Source: Trichococcus paludicola
Lineage (GTDB): Bacteria; Bacillota; Bacilli; Lactobacillales; Aerococcaceae
Length of the DNA stretch: 64,000 bases
NCBI RefSeq assembly: GCF_003052295.1
Contig: NZ_QBLC01000005.1
Span: forward strand, 62,001-126,000
Direction of reading: 5' to 3'
Below the pieces are notes generated by a model. It had not been told where the DNA came from and did no database searches. It was given only the letters and a program-made list of their open reading frames with translations. Each line of letters starts with the position of its first letter. Position 1 is the stretch's first letter. Below are positions 21,462-30,422 of this stretch, one piece after another. The position numbers and the translations under genes were made by a program.

Positions 21462-22418
21462 ATGCGGAATGTTAACAAAATGATGGTTGTAATTGTCTCT
21501 ATTTGTGTCATCGCGGTTTCATCCATCTATTATAATTATAAATTTGTCAGATACGACAGTGAAAAAATTGTTTTTGGCGCTACTTATATGACCATGAATA
21601 ACAGCTTTTACAAGGCCATAACAGATGAAATAGAAAAACAAATCAATGATCGTGGCGATATCTTATATACCCGTGATCCGGCTTTGGATGTCGATAAACA
21701 AAACGAACAAATCAATGACTTGATTGAGATGGGGATTGATGTATTGATCATCAACCCGGTTGATTATTCTAAAGTGAATGATTCTTTGGAAAAAGCCAAA
21801 GAAGAAGGCATCAGGATCATTGTCATTGATGCGCAGCTGGATGACGATACCATTGCCGATACGACTGTTTTGTCCAATAATTATGATGCCGGCGTGCAAT
21901 GTGCCAAGGATATGATGCGTAATCTGGCTTCGGCAAAGATTGTGCTGTTAAAACACAGCGCTGCTTTATCGTCTGTTGACCGGATCAACGGTTTTTTGGA
22001 TACAATCAAAGATAATGATAATTATACCGTTGTTGCAAGTGAAGAGTGTTTGGGCCAAACGGAAGTCGCGATGCCCGTAATGATGGAAATCATTGATAAA
22101 AAAATCGATTTCGATGTTGTTATGGCTTTAAACGATCCTAGCGCATTAGGTGCTTTGGCGGCAATAAAAGATAAACAAATCAGTCATGAAGTACTGGTCT
22201 ATGGCGTGGATGGTTCACCGGATATGAAAAAACTATTGATTGACAGTGATGAAGTCCAGGGAACTGCAGCACAATCGCCTACTACGATGGGGGCAAAAGC
22301 GATTGAAGCAGCCTATAAAATTGTTAATAATGAACAATATGAAAAGTCGATTGTTGTGCCGGTTAGCTTAATAACCAAGAACAACATCAGCGAATATGAC
22401 ATTTCGGGGTGGCAATAA
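21462..22418 (+). CDS. Membrane-anchored sugar-binding protein, RbsB type
   Basis: A 318-residue protein with one N-terminal membrane helix (MMVVIVSICVIAVSSIYY), no lipobox and no signal-peptidase site that I can see, and then a periplasmic-binding-protein type 1 domain as in ribose- or galactose-binding proteins (LIINPVDYSKV, GVDGSPDMKKLL). It has no permease or ATPase partner; its stop codon overlaps the start of a histidine kinase. It is therefore more likely a ligand sensor feeding the kinase than a transport component. The start at 21462 follows GGGAG by nine bases. The ligand is unknown. Confidence 0.8.
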   Translation: MRNVNKMMVVIVSICVIAVSSIYYNYKFVRYDSEKIVFGATYMTMNNSFYKAITDEIEKQINDRGDILYTRDPALDVDKQNEQINDLIEMGIDVLIINPVDYSKVNDSLEKAKEEGIRIIVIDAQLDDDTIADTTVLSNNYDAGVQCAKDMMRNLASAKIVLLKHSAALSSVDRINGFLDTIKDNDNYTVVASEECLGQTEVAMPVMMEIIDKKIDFDVVMALNDPSALGALAAIKDKQISHEVLVYGVDGSPDMKKLLIDSDEVQGTAAQSPTTMGAKAIEAAYKIVNNEQYEKSIVVPVSLITKNNISEYDISGWQ

Positions 22419-23716
22419 TGATCAATTTAGAGACGAAGCATATAGCTTATATTCATAATTCCTTATTGCTGCTGAATTTCATTATTGTTTTGTTCAATGC
22501 TTCCATCTTTTTGCTTTCGACCAAATATTTGCAAGCCCATGGGTATGCCTCTGCTTTTTTGGAAAACCTGTCTTATGTCCCTCCGGCGCCGGAAAAGACT
22601 TTTTTTGGGGCGATACTGTTGTTTTTGATATTGCTGGCGAGCATGTATTTCCGCACGAAAGACAGTTATATTGTTTACTGGTTGATCTATCTGGAAGTTA
22701 TCGTAATGATAATGTTGATAATCGTTTTGAACGGCAGTTACAATGGCATCGTGTTGTTGGTATTCGCTGATATTCTGTACAATACAAAAAACATCAAATA
22801 TTGGCCGGCACTGCTGATCATCAGCTTTGGCCTATTGATAATCTCTGATTATGCCATTCTTTCGCTCATTGTCAGAATGCCATCCATTGAAACCTATATC
22901 AATTTTTATCCCAGCGGAGCCAGAACGTTGATATTGCTTTTCAGAAATATCCTTACCTCGCTGAATATCGTCGGGTTCATTTCTTTTCTGGCGGCTTCCT
23001 TATTTGTCCAACAAAGAGAAAAACAGCGGTTCGGAGAACAACTAGCGATGGTCTCACGCGTAAATGTCGAATTGAAGAACTATGCCAATTTGACTGAAAA
23101 AATCGGTGAAGACAATGAACGGAAAAGAATTTCCAGGGAAATACACGATACGCTGGGCCATGCTTTAACCGGAATATCGGCGGGCGTCGATGCCTGCATT
23201 GCCATCATTGATATTGACCCGGAAAAAACGAAACAGCAATTGCTGCTGGTCAGTGATGTTGTCAGAATGGGCATCAAAGATGTGCGGCGTTCCTTATATA
23301 AATTGCGCCCGGGCGTTTTGGAAGACAGCACGCTAAAAGATGGGTTAACCAAAATGATCGCCGAATATGCAGGTGTGTCGAATCTGAAAATAGATTTACA
23401 TTACAAATGGGATAATGTTGATATTGATAATACAAAAGAAGATATCATTTTCAGGATGATCCAGGAATCCATTACCAATTCTTTGCGGCACGGGCATGCC
23501 ACGGAGATCGAGATAAATATGTTCGTCTACGATGATGAATATGTCATCATCATTCAGGACAATGGCACGGGTTGTGAAAATATCAAATGTGGTTATGGGT
23601 TAAAACAGATGTGTGAACGCGTAGCTATTTTAAATGGGACGGTCAGATTTTCTGGCGAGAACGGGTTCAGAACTGCCATAGAAATACCGATCGAAAGGGG
23701 AATAAATTATGATTAA
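22418..23716 (+). CDS. Sensor histidine kinase, NarL-partner (HisKA_3) type
   Basis: A 432-residue membrane kinase. The first 195 residues hold five to six hydrophobic segments with short loops; a coiled linker leads to the dimerisation helix, with phospho-His243 in RISREIHDTLGHALTG. The ATP-binding domain follows, with the N box in QESITNSLRHG and the G1 box IIQDNGTGC. There is no large extracellular domain, which fits sensing through the anchored binding protein encoded just upstream. Its start codon overlaps that gene's stop, and its end overlaps the response regulator by eight bases. Confidence 0.92.
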   Translation: MINLETKHIAYIHNSLLLLNFIIVLFNASIFLLSTKYLQAHGYASAFLENLSYVPPAPEKTFFGAILLFLILLASMYFRTKDSYIVYWLIYLEVIVMIMLIIVLNGSYNGIVLLVFADILYNTKNIKYWPALLIISFGLLIISDYAILSLIVRMPSIETYINFYPSGARTLILLFRNILTSLNIVGFISFLAASLFVQQREKQRFGEQLAMVSRVNVELKNYANLTEKIGEDNERKRISREIHDTLGHALTGISAGVDACIAIIDIDPEKTKQQLLLVSDVVRMGIKDVRRSLYKLRPGVLEDSTLKDGLTKMIAEYAGVSNLKIDLHYKWDNVDIDNTKEDIIFRMIQESITNSLRHGHATEIEINMFVYDDEYVIIIQDNGTGCENIKCGYGLKQMCERVAILNGTVRFSGENGFRTAIEIPIERGINYD

Positions 23717-24389
23717 AGTAATGATTGCCGATGATCAAGAGTTGATAAGACAATCCCTGGAAATTGTCTTATCGACCAAACCGGGTATTGAAGTTGTCTC
23801 AACCGTAGCTGATGGTTTTGAAGTGTTGGAAAGCATCAAAAAATGCCATCCGGACCTTATTTTGATGGACATCAGGATGCCCAAGATGGATGGCGTATAC
23901 TGCACAAAGATGGTCAAGGAACAATATCCTGACATCAAAATCATTATTCTGACTACTTTTGATGACAATGAATTTGTCTTCAGTGCTTTGAAATATGGGG
24001 CCAGCGGTTATCTGTTGAAAGGGGTCAGCATGGACGGCCTGCACCAAGCCATTCTGACCGTCGTCAATGGGGGCGCCATGATCAACCCGGATATCGCCAC
24101 TAAAGTTTTCAAAAAATTCTCTCAAATGGCAACCAGCAATTATGCGATCCAAGTGGACGATAAAAATGTTGCGGATATCTCAAACCGTGAAATGAAGGTC
24201 ATCCAACAAGTGGGATTCGGCCTGTCCAATAAAGAAATATCGCAAAAGTTATTCTTATCAGAGGGGACGGTCCGTAATTATCTCAGTACCATTTTGTCAA
24301 AATTGGATTTAAGGGATCGGACACAACTGGCTATTTGGGCAGTCCAAACGGGTCAAACAACAAAAGATTTCGGTAATGAGCATGACTAA
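23709..24389 (+). CDS. Response regulator, NarL/LuxR type
   Basis: A 226-residue two-domain regulator: receiver domain with phospho-acceptor Asp54 (LILMDIRMPKMDG), conserved TTFDD and Lys in YLLKGV, and a C-terminal LuxR helix-turn-helix (GLSNKEISQKLFLSEGTVRNYLSTILSKL). It pairs with the overlapping kinase. A likely target is the TGTCA-N11-TGACA motif found before this operon and before the PTS operon. Confidence 0.93.
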   Translation: MIKVMIADDQELIRQSLEIVLSTKPGIEVVSTVADGFEVLESIKKCHPDLILMDIRMPKMDGVYCTKMVKEQYPDIKIIILTTFDDNEFVFSALKYGASGYLLKGVSMDGLHQAILTVVNGGAMINPDIATKVFKKFSQMATSNYAIQVDDKNVADISNREMKVIQQVGFGLSNKEISQKLFLSEGTVRNYLSTILSKLDLRDRTQLAIWAVQTGQTTKDFGNEHD

Positions 24390-25674
24390 GATGAAAAAGC
24401 TATTCCTCGCTTTGATAGGTTGCAGTCTATTGATGATCTATCTGTTTGTCAGTTCTCGCAAGGAAATCACGATTACGTTGGGGATGTTCACAGGCAGCAA
24501 TTGGGATGTCTACAATGCGGAAAGTTATAAAGTGATCGATGATGCCATTGAAAAATTCGAAAAGGAACATCCTAATGTGACCATCGAATATAAGAGCGGC
24601 ATTTTGAAACAAGATTATTCAGCCTGGTTAGCTTCCAATATCGCCAGCGGGGACCAACCGGATGTCTTTATGGTTTTATCTGAAGACTTCAATAGGTTAT
24701 CTTCCTTAGGGGCTTTGATGCCGTTGGATGATGTGATCAAAGCCAACAATGTAAGCACTGATATTTTCTATGAAAGCGCTCTTAATTCGGGCGGTTACCA
24801 AAACACGCAATATGCCTTACCCTATGAAATCAACCCGACCATGATGTTTGTCAATCGCGATTTATTGGAAAAGGAAGGCATTACCATACCTGAGGGCAAT
24901 TGGACGATTGAACAATTTTATCAAATCTGCGCCCAAGTAACGAAAGATACTGATAATGATGGCACGATTGATCAATATGGATCCTATGGTTTCAAATGGC
25001 AAGATGCGGTCAACGGTTATGGCATCAGTCTGTTTGATAAGGAGGGTGCATCAAGTAATCTGAATCAAAGCGATGTAAGGGAAGCCTTATCCTATGTTCA
25101 AAAACTGAAGGATCTGAACAAAGGCTATCAAGTATCGTCGGAGGATTTCGATAAAGGCAATGTCGCTTTTTACCCGTTGACGTTTGCCCAATATCGGACG
25201 TATCAGCCTTACCCTTACCGCGTCAGCAAATATTCTACCTTTAAGTGGAGTTGCTTAGCGATGCCAGGGACAACGGCTAATCAAAAAACTTCTCAAATAG
25301 CCACCTCTTTGATAGCCGTGAGTTCCAAAACGACACAGCGGCAATTGGCATTTGAGTTTCTGGAAACCTTAACGATCGACCAAGAGATCCAGCAGGAATT
25401 ATTTGAAAATTCGCAAGGGGCTTCAGCTTTGAAGAGTGTGATGGCGAGCGACAGCACGAAAGCGTTGCTGGATCAGGATGCCATGAGCAATTATTCCTTA
25501 AAACAAGCTGTGTTGGATGATATTATCGAAAATGCGGTCATTGAACCGAAATTCAAAAAGTACAACAATGTCATCGAAAGATGCGATTATTTGATCACGA
25601 ATGCATTGAATGAAAATCGGATCGAGGATGAGCTGGTCGACATCGAAAGAGAAATTGACAATCAATTGAAATAA
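24376..25674 (+). CDS. Extracellular solute-binding protein, family 1, membrane anchored
   Basis: About 432 residues. The N-terminal hydrophobic stretch MKKLFLALIGCSLLMIYLFV is followed by an ABC-type sugar-binding domain of the maltose-binding group (KFEKEHPNVTIEY, GDQPDVFMV, YALPYEINPTMMFVNRDLL). The cysteine in LIGC could be a lipobox, but it sits inside the hydrophobic run, so a plain anchor is equally possible. The gene overlaps the response-regulator end by 14 bases and lacks a clear ribosome site; ATGs at 24376, 24382 and 24391 are all possible. No ABC permease genes follow. A second sensing subunit is my preferred reading. Confidence 0.8.
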   Translation: MSMTKMKKLFLALIGCSLLMIYLFVSSRKEITITLGMFTGSNWDVYNAESYKVIDDAIEKFEKEHPNVTIEYKSGILKQDYSAWLASNIASGDQPDVFMVLSEDFNRLSSLGALMPLDDVIKANNVSTDIFYESALNSGGYQNTQYALPYEINPTMMFVNRDLLEKEGITIPEGNWTIEQFYQICAQVTKDTDNDGTIDQYGSYGFKWQDAVNGYGISLFDKEGASSNLNQSDVREALSYVQKLKDLNKGYQVSSEDFDKGNVAFYPLTFAQYRTYQPYPYRVSKYSTFKWSCLAMPGTTANQKTSQIATSLIAVSSKTTQRQLAFEFLETLTIDQEIQQELFENSQGASALKSVMASDSTKALLDQDAMSNYSLKQAVLDDIIENAVIEPKFKKYNNVIERCDYLITNALNENRIEDELVDIEREIDNQLK

Positions 25675-25744
25675 GCGGAATGACAAATGTCACCCGGAGG
25701 ATGAGGTCTGTTAGGCCTGAGTAATCCACTAGATATTGCAATAC

Positions 25745-25794
25745 GAATAGCCCTGCTGCGATAGGAATGTCCTATCGCAGCAGGGCTATTTTTC
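25745..25794 (+). terminator. Terminator of the sensor operon
   Basis: A 21-bp stem (AATAGCCCTGCTGCGATAGG and complement) with a very short loop, followed by TTTTT. Confidence 0.9.
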
Positions 25795-25837
25795 GGTTCA
25801 ACAAGAGTCCTGGGGGAACAGTTTTTTAATTATTTCA

Positions 25838-25889
25838 TGTCAAATGTCACATGAATGTGTTGACACTCGACACGATGCAAGCGCTTCAA
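25838..25889 (+). promoter_or_regulatory. TGTCA-N11-TGACA motif and cre-like box before the PTS operon
   Basis: TGTCA occurs at 25838 and 25845, and TGACA at 25861-25865; the pair at 25845 and 25861 has the same 11-base spacing as the repeat at 21401-21431. TGCAAGCGCTTCAA (25876-25889) follows, a cre box with an ideal AAGCGCTT core but mismatched end. This suggests activation by the neighbouring response regulator together with CcpA control. Confidence 0.5.
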
Positions 25890-25940
25890 TGGGTGTTATT
25901 CTTTAGAGGTTAATTGATATACGCGAAGGAGGAAAATAAT

Positions 25941-26366
25941 TTGAAATATGTGGTTCTGGTAAGCCACGGTGATTTTGCGACGGGCTTAAAGACATCGTTG
26001 GATATGCTGGCTGGAAAACGGGATGATGTAATCGCAGTTGGATTGCCTGATGGTAAAACAGCAGATGAGTTTGCTTTGATGTTCAAGGAAGGCATTCAAG
26101 CTGTGACTGGGGATGATGAAATCATCTTGCTTGCTGATATTGTAGGCGGTTCACCTTTGACAACTTCATTGAATGTTTTAGCGGATGCAGGCAAACTTGC
26201 CAATACAATCACTATCGGCGGCATGAACTTGCCATTGGCTTTAACGGCAGTTTTGATGAAAGACAGCTTGGATAAAGAAACTTTTACTGCTACGGTCGTA
26301 TCTGAAGCGAAAGAAGCTTTGCAAGAATTCAAATTAGAACAACCAGAAGAAGACGACGAAATTTAG
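25941..26366 (+). CDS. PTS mannose/fructose/sorbose family EIIA
   Basis: A 141-residue single-domain EIIA of the mannose family, carrying the phosphate on His9 (VLVSHGDFATG). The DIVGGSPLTT and GGMNLPLAL segments fit the family. The ribosome site AAGGAGG is eight bases before a TTG at 25941, so TTG is the likely start; the frame also opens earlier at another TTG without a ribosome site. First of four PTS genes in the order A-B-C-D. Confidence 0.88.
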   Translation: MKYVVLVSHGDFATGLKTSLDMLAGKRDDVIAVGLPDGKTADEFALMFKEGIQAVTGDDEIILLADIVGGSPLTTSLNVLADAGKLANTITIGGMNLPLALTAVLMKDSLDKETFTATVVSEAKEALQEFKLEQPEEDDEI

Positions 26367-26380
26367 AGGGGGAAAGAAAA

Positions 26381-26875
26381 ATGACAGTATCATTTATTCG
26401 GATTGATGATCGTATGATTCACGGGCAAACATGTACGCGTTGGGCAAAAGAGTTCCCTTGTGACGGGTTGGTAGCTGTGAATGATAAGGCGGCTCAGAGC
26501 GACGTTCTAAAAGCGGCCTATAAGAGTGCCAGCGGTTTAAAAACGTTCATTTGGACAAATGAGGAATGGCAACAAAAAAATCAAAAAGTATTGGACAGTA
26601 AAGATCGATATTTCCTGATCACCAAAGATCCTTTGGACATGAAAAAGATTTTGGTGGATCAAAAATTCAAACCCGGAATCGATACTGTGATCGTAGGTCC
26701 GTGCAATGACCGTGAAGGTGCTACGAAATTGGGGAATAACCAATCGATCACACAAGCAGAAGCAGAGGCTTTTGAAGCAATGTATCAAGCTGGTTATAAA
26801 ATTAAATTTGCCTTACTGCCTGATGTTTCAATCGGAACATGGGAAAACTTCAGAAGCAAATTTGGTTTTAAATAA
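26381..26875 (+). CDS. PTS mannose/fructose/sorbose family EIIB
   Basis: A 164-residue EIIB with the phospho-histidine His14 in RIDDRMIHGQTCTRW, the usual motif of this family, where histidine replaces the cysteine used in other PTS families. A GAGGGGGA ribosome site lies before the ATG. It takes phosphate from the EIIA encoded just upstream and passes it to sugar entering through EIIC/EIID. Confidence 0.92.
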   Translation: MTVSFIRIDDRMIHGQTCTRWAKEFPCDGLVAVNDKAAQSDVLKAAYKSASGLKTFIWTNEEWQQKNQKVLDSKDRYFLITKDPLDMKKILVDQKFKPGIDTVIVGPCNDREGATKLGNNQSITQAEAEAFEAMYQAGYKIKFALLPDVSIGTWENFRSKFGFK

Positions 26876-26899
26876 AAAAACAAAAGGGGAGAAGAAATT

Positions 26900-27733
26900 A
26901 TGACAATTAGTTGGATTCAAGCAGCTATGCTAGGGCTGTTCGCCTGCTTATCAAGTATGCCTGGTTTAGGTGGTACATCATTCGGAAATTATACATTAGG
27001 TCGTCCTTTAATCGGTGGTTTAGTTTCAGGTATTATTTTAGGAGATATCCAAACGGGTATTTTAGTCGGCGCAGCAATGCAAATCGTGTACATCGCATTG
27101 GTCACTCCTGGTGGAACAGTTTCAGCTGACGTTCGAGCAGTCAGTTATATCGGTATTCCGCTTGCGATGGTAGCTTTAAAAAGCTATGGTTTGACGGCTC
27201 TTAGCATAGAAGGTGCAGCATTAGCTACGTCATTCGGTACAATGGTCGGTACATTGGGTACCGTATTATTTTACGGAACTGCAACAGCTAACCTCGCATG
27301 GCAACACATCGGTTGGAAAGCGGTGGAAAAAGGTGAATTCCATAAGTTATATACAGTCAACATGGGCTTGCCTTGGATTTCCCATTTCTTCTTCTCATTT
27401 ATCCCAACCTTGATCATGTGTAAATTGGGAGCTGATGTTGTAGAGGTAATCAAAACAACCTTACCGATGGATGGTTTGGCAATGAAAACCTTATTCACAG
27501 TCGGATCCTTGCTTCCTTGCGTCGGTATTGCGATTCTATTGAAACAAATCGTTACGAAAGCAGTAGACTTTATTCCCTTCTTCTTCGGCTTTACTTTGGC
27601 TGCGTCATTAGGGATCAACTTAGTTTCAGCGACAGTGGTTGCGGCTATGTTTGCATTAATCAACTATCGTATCAAACTGCTGTCATTGCAAAGAATGGTA
27701 TCAGTGAGCGGCGACGAAGAGGAGGACATTTAA
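26900..27733 (+). CDS. PTS mannose/fructose/sorbose family EIIC
   Basis: A 277-residue integral membrane subunit, with repeated glycine-rich hydrophobic segments (RPLIGGLVSGIILGDIQTG, VGAAMQIVYIALVTPGG) that mark mannose-family EIIC. It carries about seven membrane helices. It ends one base before the EIID start. Sequence alone does not settle the sugar; family members carry mannose, fructose, sorbose, amino sugars or glycan fragments. Confidence 0.92.
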   Translation: MTISWIQAAMLGLFACLSSMPGLGGTSFGNYTLGRPLIGGLVSGIILGDIQTGILVGAAMQIVYIALVTPGGTVSADVRAVSYIGIPLAMVALKSYGLTALSIEGAALATSFGTMVGTLGTVLFYGTATANLAWQHIGWKAVEKGEFHKLYTVNMGLPWISHFFFSFIPTLIMCKLGADVVEVIKTTLPMDGLAMKTLFTVGSLLPCVGIAILLKQIVTKAVDFIPFFFGFTLAASLGINLVSATVVAAMFALINYRIKLLSLQRMVSVSGDEEEDI

Positions 27734-27734
27734 G

Positions 27735-28568
27735 ATGGCTAAGGAATTAAGCAAAAAAACATTAAATAAATCTTTCCACAATTGGTATTACGGAAACTTG
27801 ACATGTTTCTCTCAAGAACATATGCAAACATTTGGATATCTATGTTCGATGTTGCCAATCGTTGAAGAACTTTATGATAAAAAAGAAGATCAAGAAAGAT
27901 CGATGAAAACCTATACTGCCTTCTTCAATACTGAACCACAAATCGGTACAGTGGTAGTCGGTATTACAGCTGGGTTGGAAGTCGCTCGTGCCAATGGGGC
28001 AGCGGATGTTGATGACGAAACAATCAATGGTTTACGTGCTGGTCTGATGGGTCCTTTGGCGGGTATCGGTGATTCCCTGATCGTTGGAACTCTGATTCCG
28101 ATTCTATTAGGTATCGCACTGGGATTATCTACTGATGGTTCACCGTTAGGCGCAATCTTCTACATAATCGTGTGGAACATCATTGCCTACTTGGGAATGA
28201 AATTTCTTTACTTCAAAGGATTTGAAGTAGGCGGTAAAGCTGTCGATTTCTTGGTAGGACCACAAGGTTTGGCATTACGTGAATCGATTACTTTATTAGG
28301 CGGAATGGTCATTGGGGCTGTTGCTGCTACTTGGGTAAGTGTTAAAACTTCGTTCGTCTTAGTTGGATCGGATGGCAATAGCCTCTTGACGCTGCAAGAC
28401 AAATTCGATTCCGTATACCCTGGATTATTGACTGCTCTGTTTGTGGTAGGCTGCTGGTATTTGCTTTCCAAAAAGAATATGTCACCAATCAAAGTAATGT
28501 TGATTTTGGTAGTCGTTGCCTTTGTCGGAGTTTTGGTCGGATTCTTCAACCCAGGATTGACTTATTAA
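27735..28568 (+). CDS. PTS mannose/fructose/sorbose family EIID
   Basis: A 277-residue EIID subunit that forms the membrane complex with EIIC. It starts with a soluble helical part (SFHNWYYGNLTCFSQEHMQTFGY), contains the family motif LRAGLMGPLAGIGDSL, and ends with C-terminal membrane helices. GAGGAGG lies inside the end of the EIIC gene, so the two are translationally coupled. No catabolic enzyme follows, so the fate of the imported sugar phosphate is not encoded here. Confidence 0.92.
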   Translation: MAKELSKKTLNKSFHNWYYGNLTCFSQEHMQTFGYLCSMLPIVEELYDKKEDQERSMKTYTAFFNTEPQIGTVVVGITAGLEVARANGAADVDDETINGLRAGLMGPLAGIGDSLIVGTLIPILLGIALGLSTDGSPLGAIFYIIVWNIIAYLGMKFLYFKGFEVGGKAVDFLVGPQGLALRESITLLGGMVIGAVAATWVSVKTSFVLVGSDGNSLLTLQDKFDSVYPGLLTALFVVGCWYLLSKKNMSPIKVMLILVVVAFVGVLVGFFNPGLTY

Positions 28569-28585
28569 TATTAAGAAATATTGTG

Positions 28586-28616
28586 GGGCCGTCTCTTTGC
28601 GAGGCGGCTCTTTTTT
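28586..28616 (+). terminator. Terminator of the PTS operon
   Basis: GGCCGTCTC pairs with GAGGCGGCT (one G-T pair), five-base loop, then six Ts. Confidence 0.8.
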
Positions 28617-28621
28617 CGGAG

Positions 28622-28830
28622 CAGAGCAGAGGAGATGTGTCTGGTAGCCGGAGGAGCGCGGTTTGAAACGGTCGTCAACTCCGGTTAAGCTTCGCTCCCC
28701 GGAGGACAGCGGTAACTTTCGTCCCCATCTTCGACTAAGCTGGCCTTATCGGAGAAGAAAGACGAAATGTTGGGTGACCTCCGGCGAGGCCTGCGTTCAC
28801 CGGAGGACAGACCGTGAGCAAATCGTGAGC
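28622..28830. repeat. CTCCG/CGGAG stem-loop element, diverged copy A
   Basis: Alternating CTCCGG and CCGGAGGA motifs 20-30 bases apart, with the TTCGCTC-CCGGAGGACAGC and GCGTTCACCGGAGGACAG wording of the 189-bp array at 40361-40922. It starts just beyond a terminator and carries no gene. Confidence 0.55.
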
Positions 28831-28924
28831 AAATCATAGACTAGGGGTGAAAAATTCAGTACTTGGACCGATGCCTTTGCGCGCAGCAGGGATTATAATG
28901 AAAGGGAAAGAGAGGGGAAGGATC

Positions 28925-29293
28925 ATGAATTTCTTAATGAATCTGATTTGGTTTGTATTGGGTGGTTTCATCAGTTTTATTTCTTGGATCGTTATCGGAA
29001 TCCTATGGTGCCTGACCATCGTCGGGATTCCTATCGGTATGCAATGCTTCAAGTTCGCAGTGATGGCGGCAGTGCCGTTCGGCAGGGAAATCCGCATCAG
29101 CGAAAGCGGCACATCGTTTATATTCAACATTATCTGGATGGTGTTGGGCGGATTGGCGTTGGCAGCCGAAGAAGTCATTATGGGCGTCATCTTCTGCATG
29201 ACAATCGTTGGCATTCCGTTTGGGCTGCAGCACTTCAAGCATGCCAAGTTGGCATTGATGCCGTTCGGAGCGGAAATCTATCGGGTTGCGTAA
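28925..29293 (+). CDS. YccF-domain small membrane protein
   Basis: A 122-residue membrane protein made of two similar halves. Each has a hydrophobic segment (MNLIWFVLGGFISF and FNIIWMVLGGLALA), a TIVGIP motif and a PFG-x-EI motif, the hallmark of YccF/DUF307 proteins. GGGGAAGG before the ATG at 28925 sets the start. The function of the family is not established. A decayed piece of a second copy lies at 30774-30824. Confidence 0.85.
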   Translation: MNFLMNLIWFVLGGFISFISWIVIGILWCLTIVGIPIGMQCFKFAVMAAVPFGREIRISESGTSFIFNIIWMVLGGLALAAEEVIMGVIFCMTIVGIPFGLQHFKHAKLALMPFGAEIYRVA

Positions 29294-29345
29294 TCTGCAA
29301 TATCATTGTTGGATAAGTACGCTACCGAAGACTCTATTTTAAAAA

Positions 29346-29399
29346 GCAATGAGGTCCTTTGTTCCCAGTCAATCACTGGGAACAGAGGACCTCATTTTT
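29346..29399. terminator. Bidirectional terminator between yccF and the oxidoreductase
   Basis: A stem of about 23 bp (AAATGAGGTCC-TTGTTCCCAGT and complement, one mismatch) with a small loop, flanked by A and T runs, between convergent genes. Confidence 0.85.
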
Positions 29400-29416
29400 A
29401 GGGCTCAATGCACTAA

Positions 29417-30286
29417 TTAATTTTGCGTAATTCCATTAACGATTTGAGTCAAAGCCTCATTGATTGGGGTTGCTGGACGACCAAGGAGTTTTTCGAAATC
29501 ATTGCTCTCAACATCCAATGAACCTTCGCGGATGCTTCTTTGGATTTCAACAAGGATAGGGATAACGAAATCCGGCACACCAGCCTCCTGCATAATATCA
29601 GCATAAGTAGCGTCATCAACTTGTTGTACAATGACTTCTTTGCCCAATACACTTCCGAGAGCTGCTGCTATTTCTTCCTGAGTCAATACCTTGCCAGAAA
29701 GCTCGTAGATTGTATTTTCGTGCCCGTCACCGGAAAGTACAGCAGCCGCAGCCTCTGCATAATCTTGTTGAAGTGCCCAGCCTACCTTGCCGTTTGCTGC
29801 TGATGTGACCCATGGAGCTCCTGCCAGGACGCCTTGAATACTTGAAATTTCATTCCCCAAGTACCAGTTGTTGCGCAAGAAGGAGTAGGGGATCCCCGTT
29901 TTCAAAATCGCTTCTTCGGTGGCCTGGTGCGTTGGCGCGAATAAGTTTTTGCTTTCTTTGGCATTCGCTAAACTGGTATACGCAATGAAACCGACGCCGG
30001 CGCGTTCTGCCGCAGCTACTGCAGCGGCGTGCTGACGAATTCTTGTTTCGTTATCCCCATCCGCAGAAACAAGCAACAAACGATCAACACCTGCAAAAGC
30101 AGCATCCAATGTTTCTGGATGATCAAAATCCCCTTGGCGGACTTCCACTCCACGAGCCTTTAATTCTTCCGCTTTCTCTGGGTTACGAACACTGACAGCC
30201 AGTTGATTGGCTGGTACAGTCTTCAAAAGCGTTTCTACAACCTTCGTACCGAATTTTCCTGTTGCTCCCGTTACTAATAATTTCAT
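29417..30286 (-). CDS. NAD(P)-binding NmrA/QOR2-type oxidoreductase (copy 2)
   Basis: A 289-residue protein very similar to the one at 561-1433 over its whole length, with the same N-terminal MKLLVTGATGKFGTKVVETL and the same YSFLRNNWYL and QDYAEAAAAVL segments. The start at 30286 is set by alignment with copy 1 and by an AGAGAT ribosome site. It is divergent from an HxlR-family regulator 136 bases away, the usual layout for redox- or quinone-controlled reductases, so it is probably the regulator's main target. Confidence 0.86.
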   Translation of the reverse strand: MKLLVTGATGKFGTKVVETLLKTVPANQLAVSVRNPEKAEELKARGVEVRQGDFDHPETLDAAFAGVDRLLLVSADGDNETRIRQHAAAVAAAERAGVGFIAYTSLANAKESKNLFAPTHQATEEAILKTGIPYSFLRNNWYLGNEISSIQGVLAGAPWVTSAANGKVGWALQQDYAEAAAAVLSGDGHENTIYELSGKVLTQEEIAAALGSVLGKEVIVQQVDDATYADIMQEAGVPDFVIPILVEIQRSIREGSLDVESNDFEKLLGRPATPINEALTQIVNGITQN

Positions 30287-30312
30287 GCTGCATCTCTCCA
30301 ATTCTTTTGTTT

Positions 30313-30340
30313 ACTTATTTAATGTAAACTAATAGTATAG
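30313..30340 (-). promoter_or_regulatory. Putative HxlR operator between oxidoreductase copy 2 and the HxlR gene
   Basis: This 28-bp stretch is nearly the same as 1456-1483 in front of oxidoreductase copy 1. It is AT-rich, includes GTAAACTAATAGTATAG, and sits in the divergent promoter region. Confidence 0.5.
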
Positions 30341-30422
30341 TACTAGACAGATTTTTGGAAGTAGGCACTTTTTTATAACCTAGTCACAAAAACAGTACCA
30401 TCAGGAACGGGAGGCATTTATT

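Noticed and set aside
25941-28568. Sigma-54/LevR control of the mannose-family PTS
   Set aside because: No -24/-12 GG...GC promoter and no LevR-type gene found near the operon.
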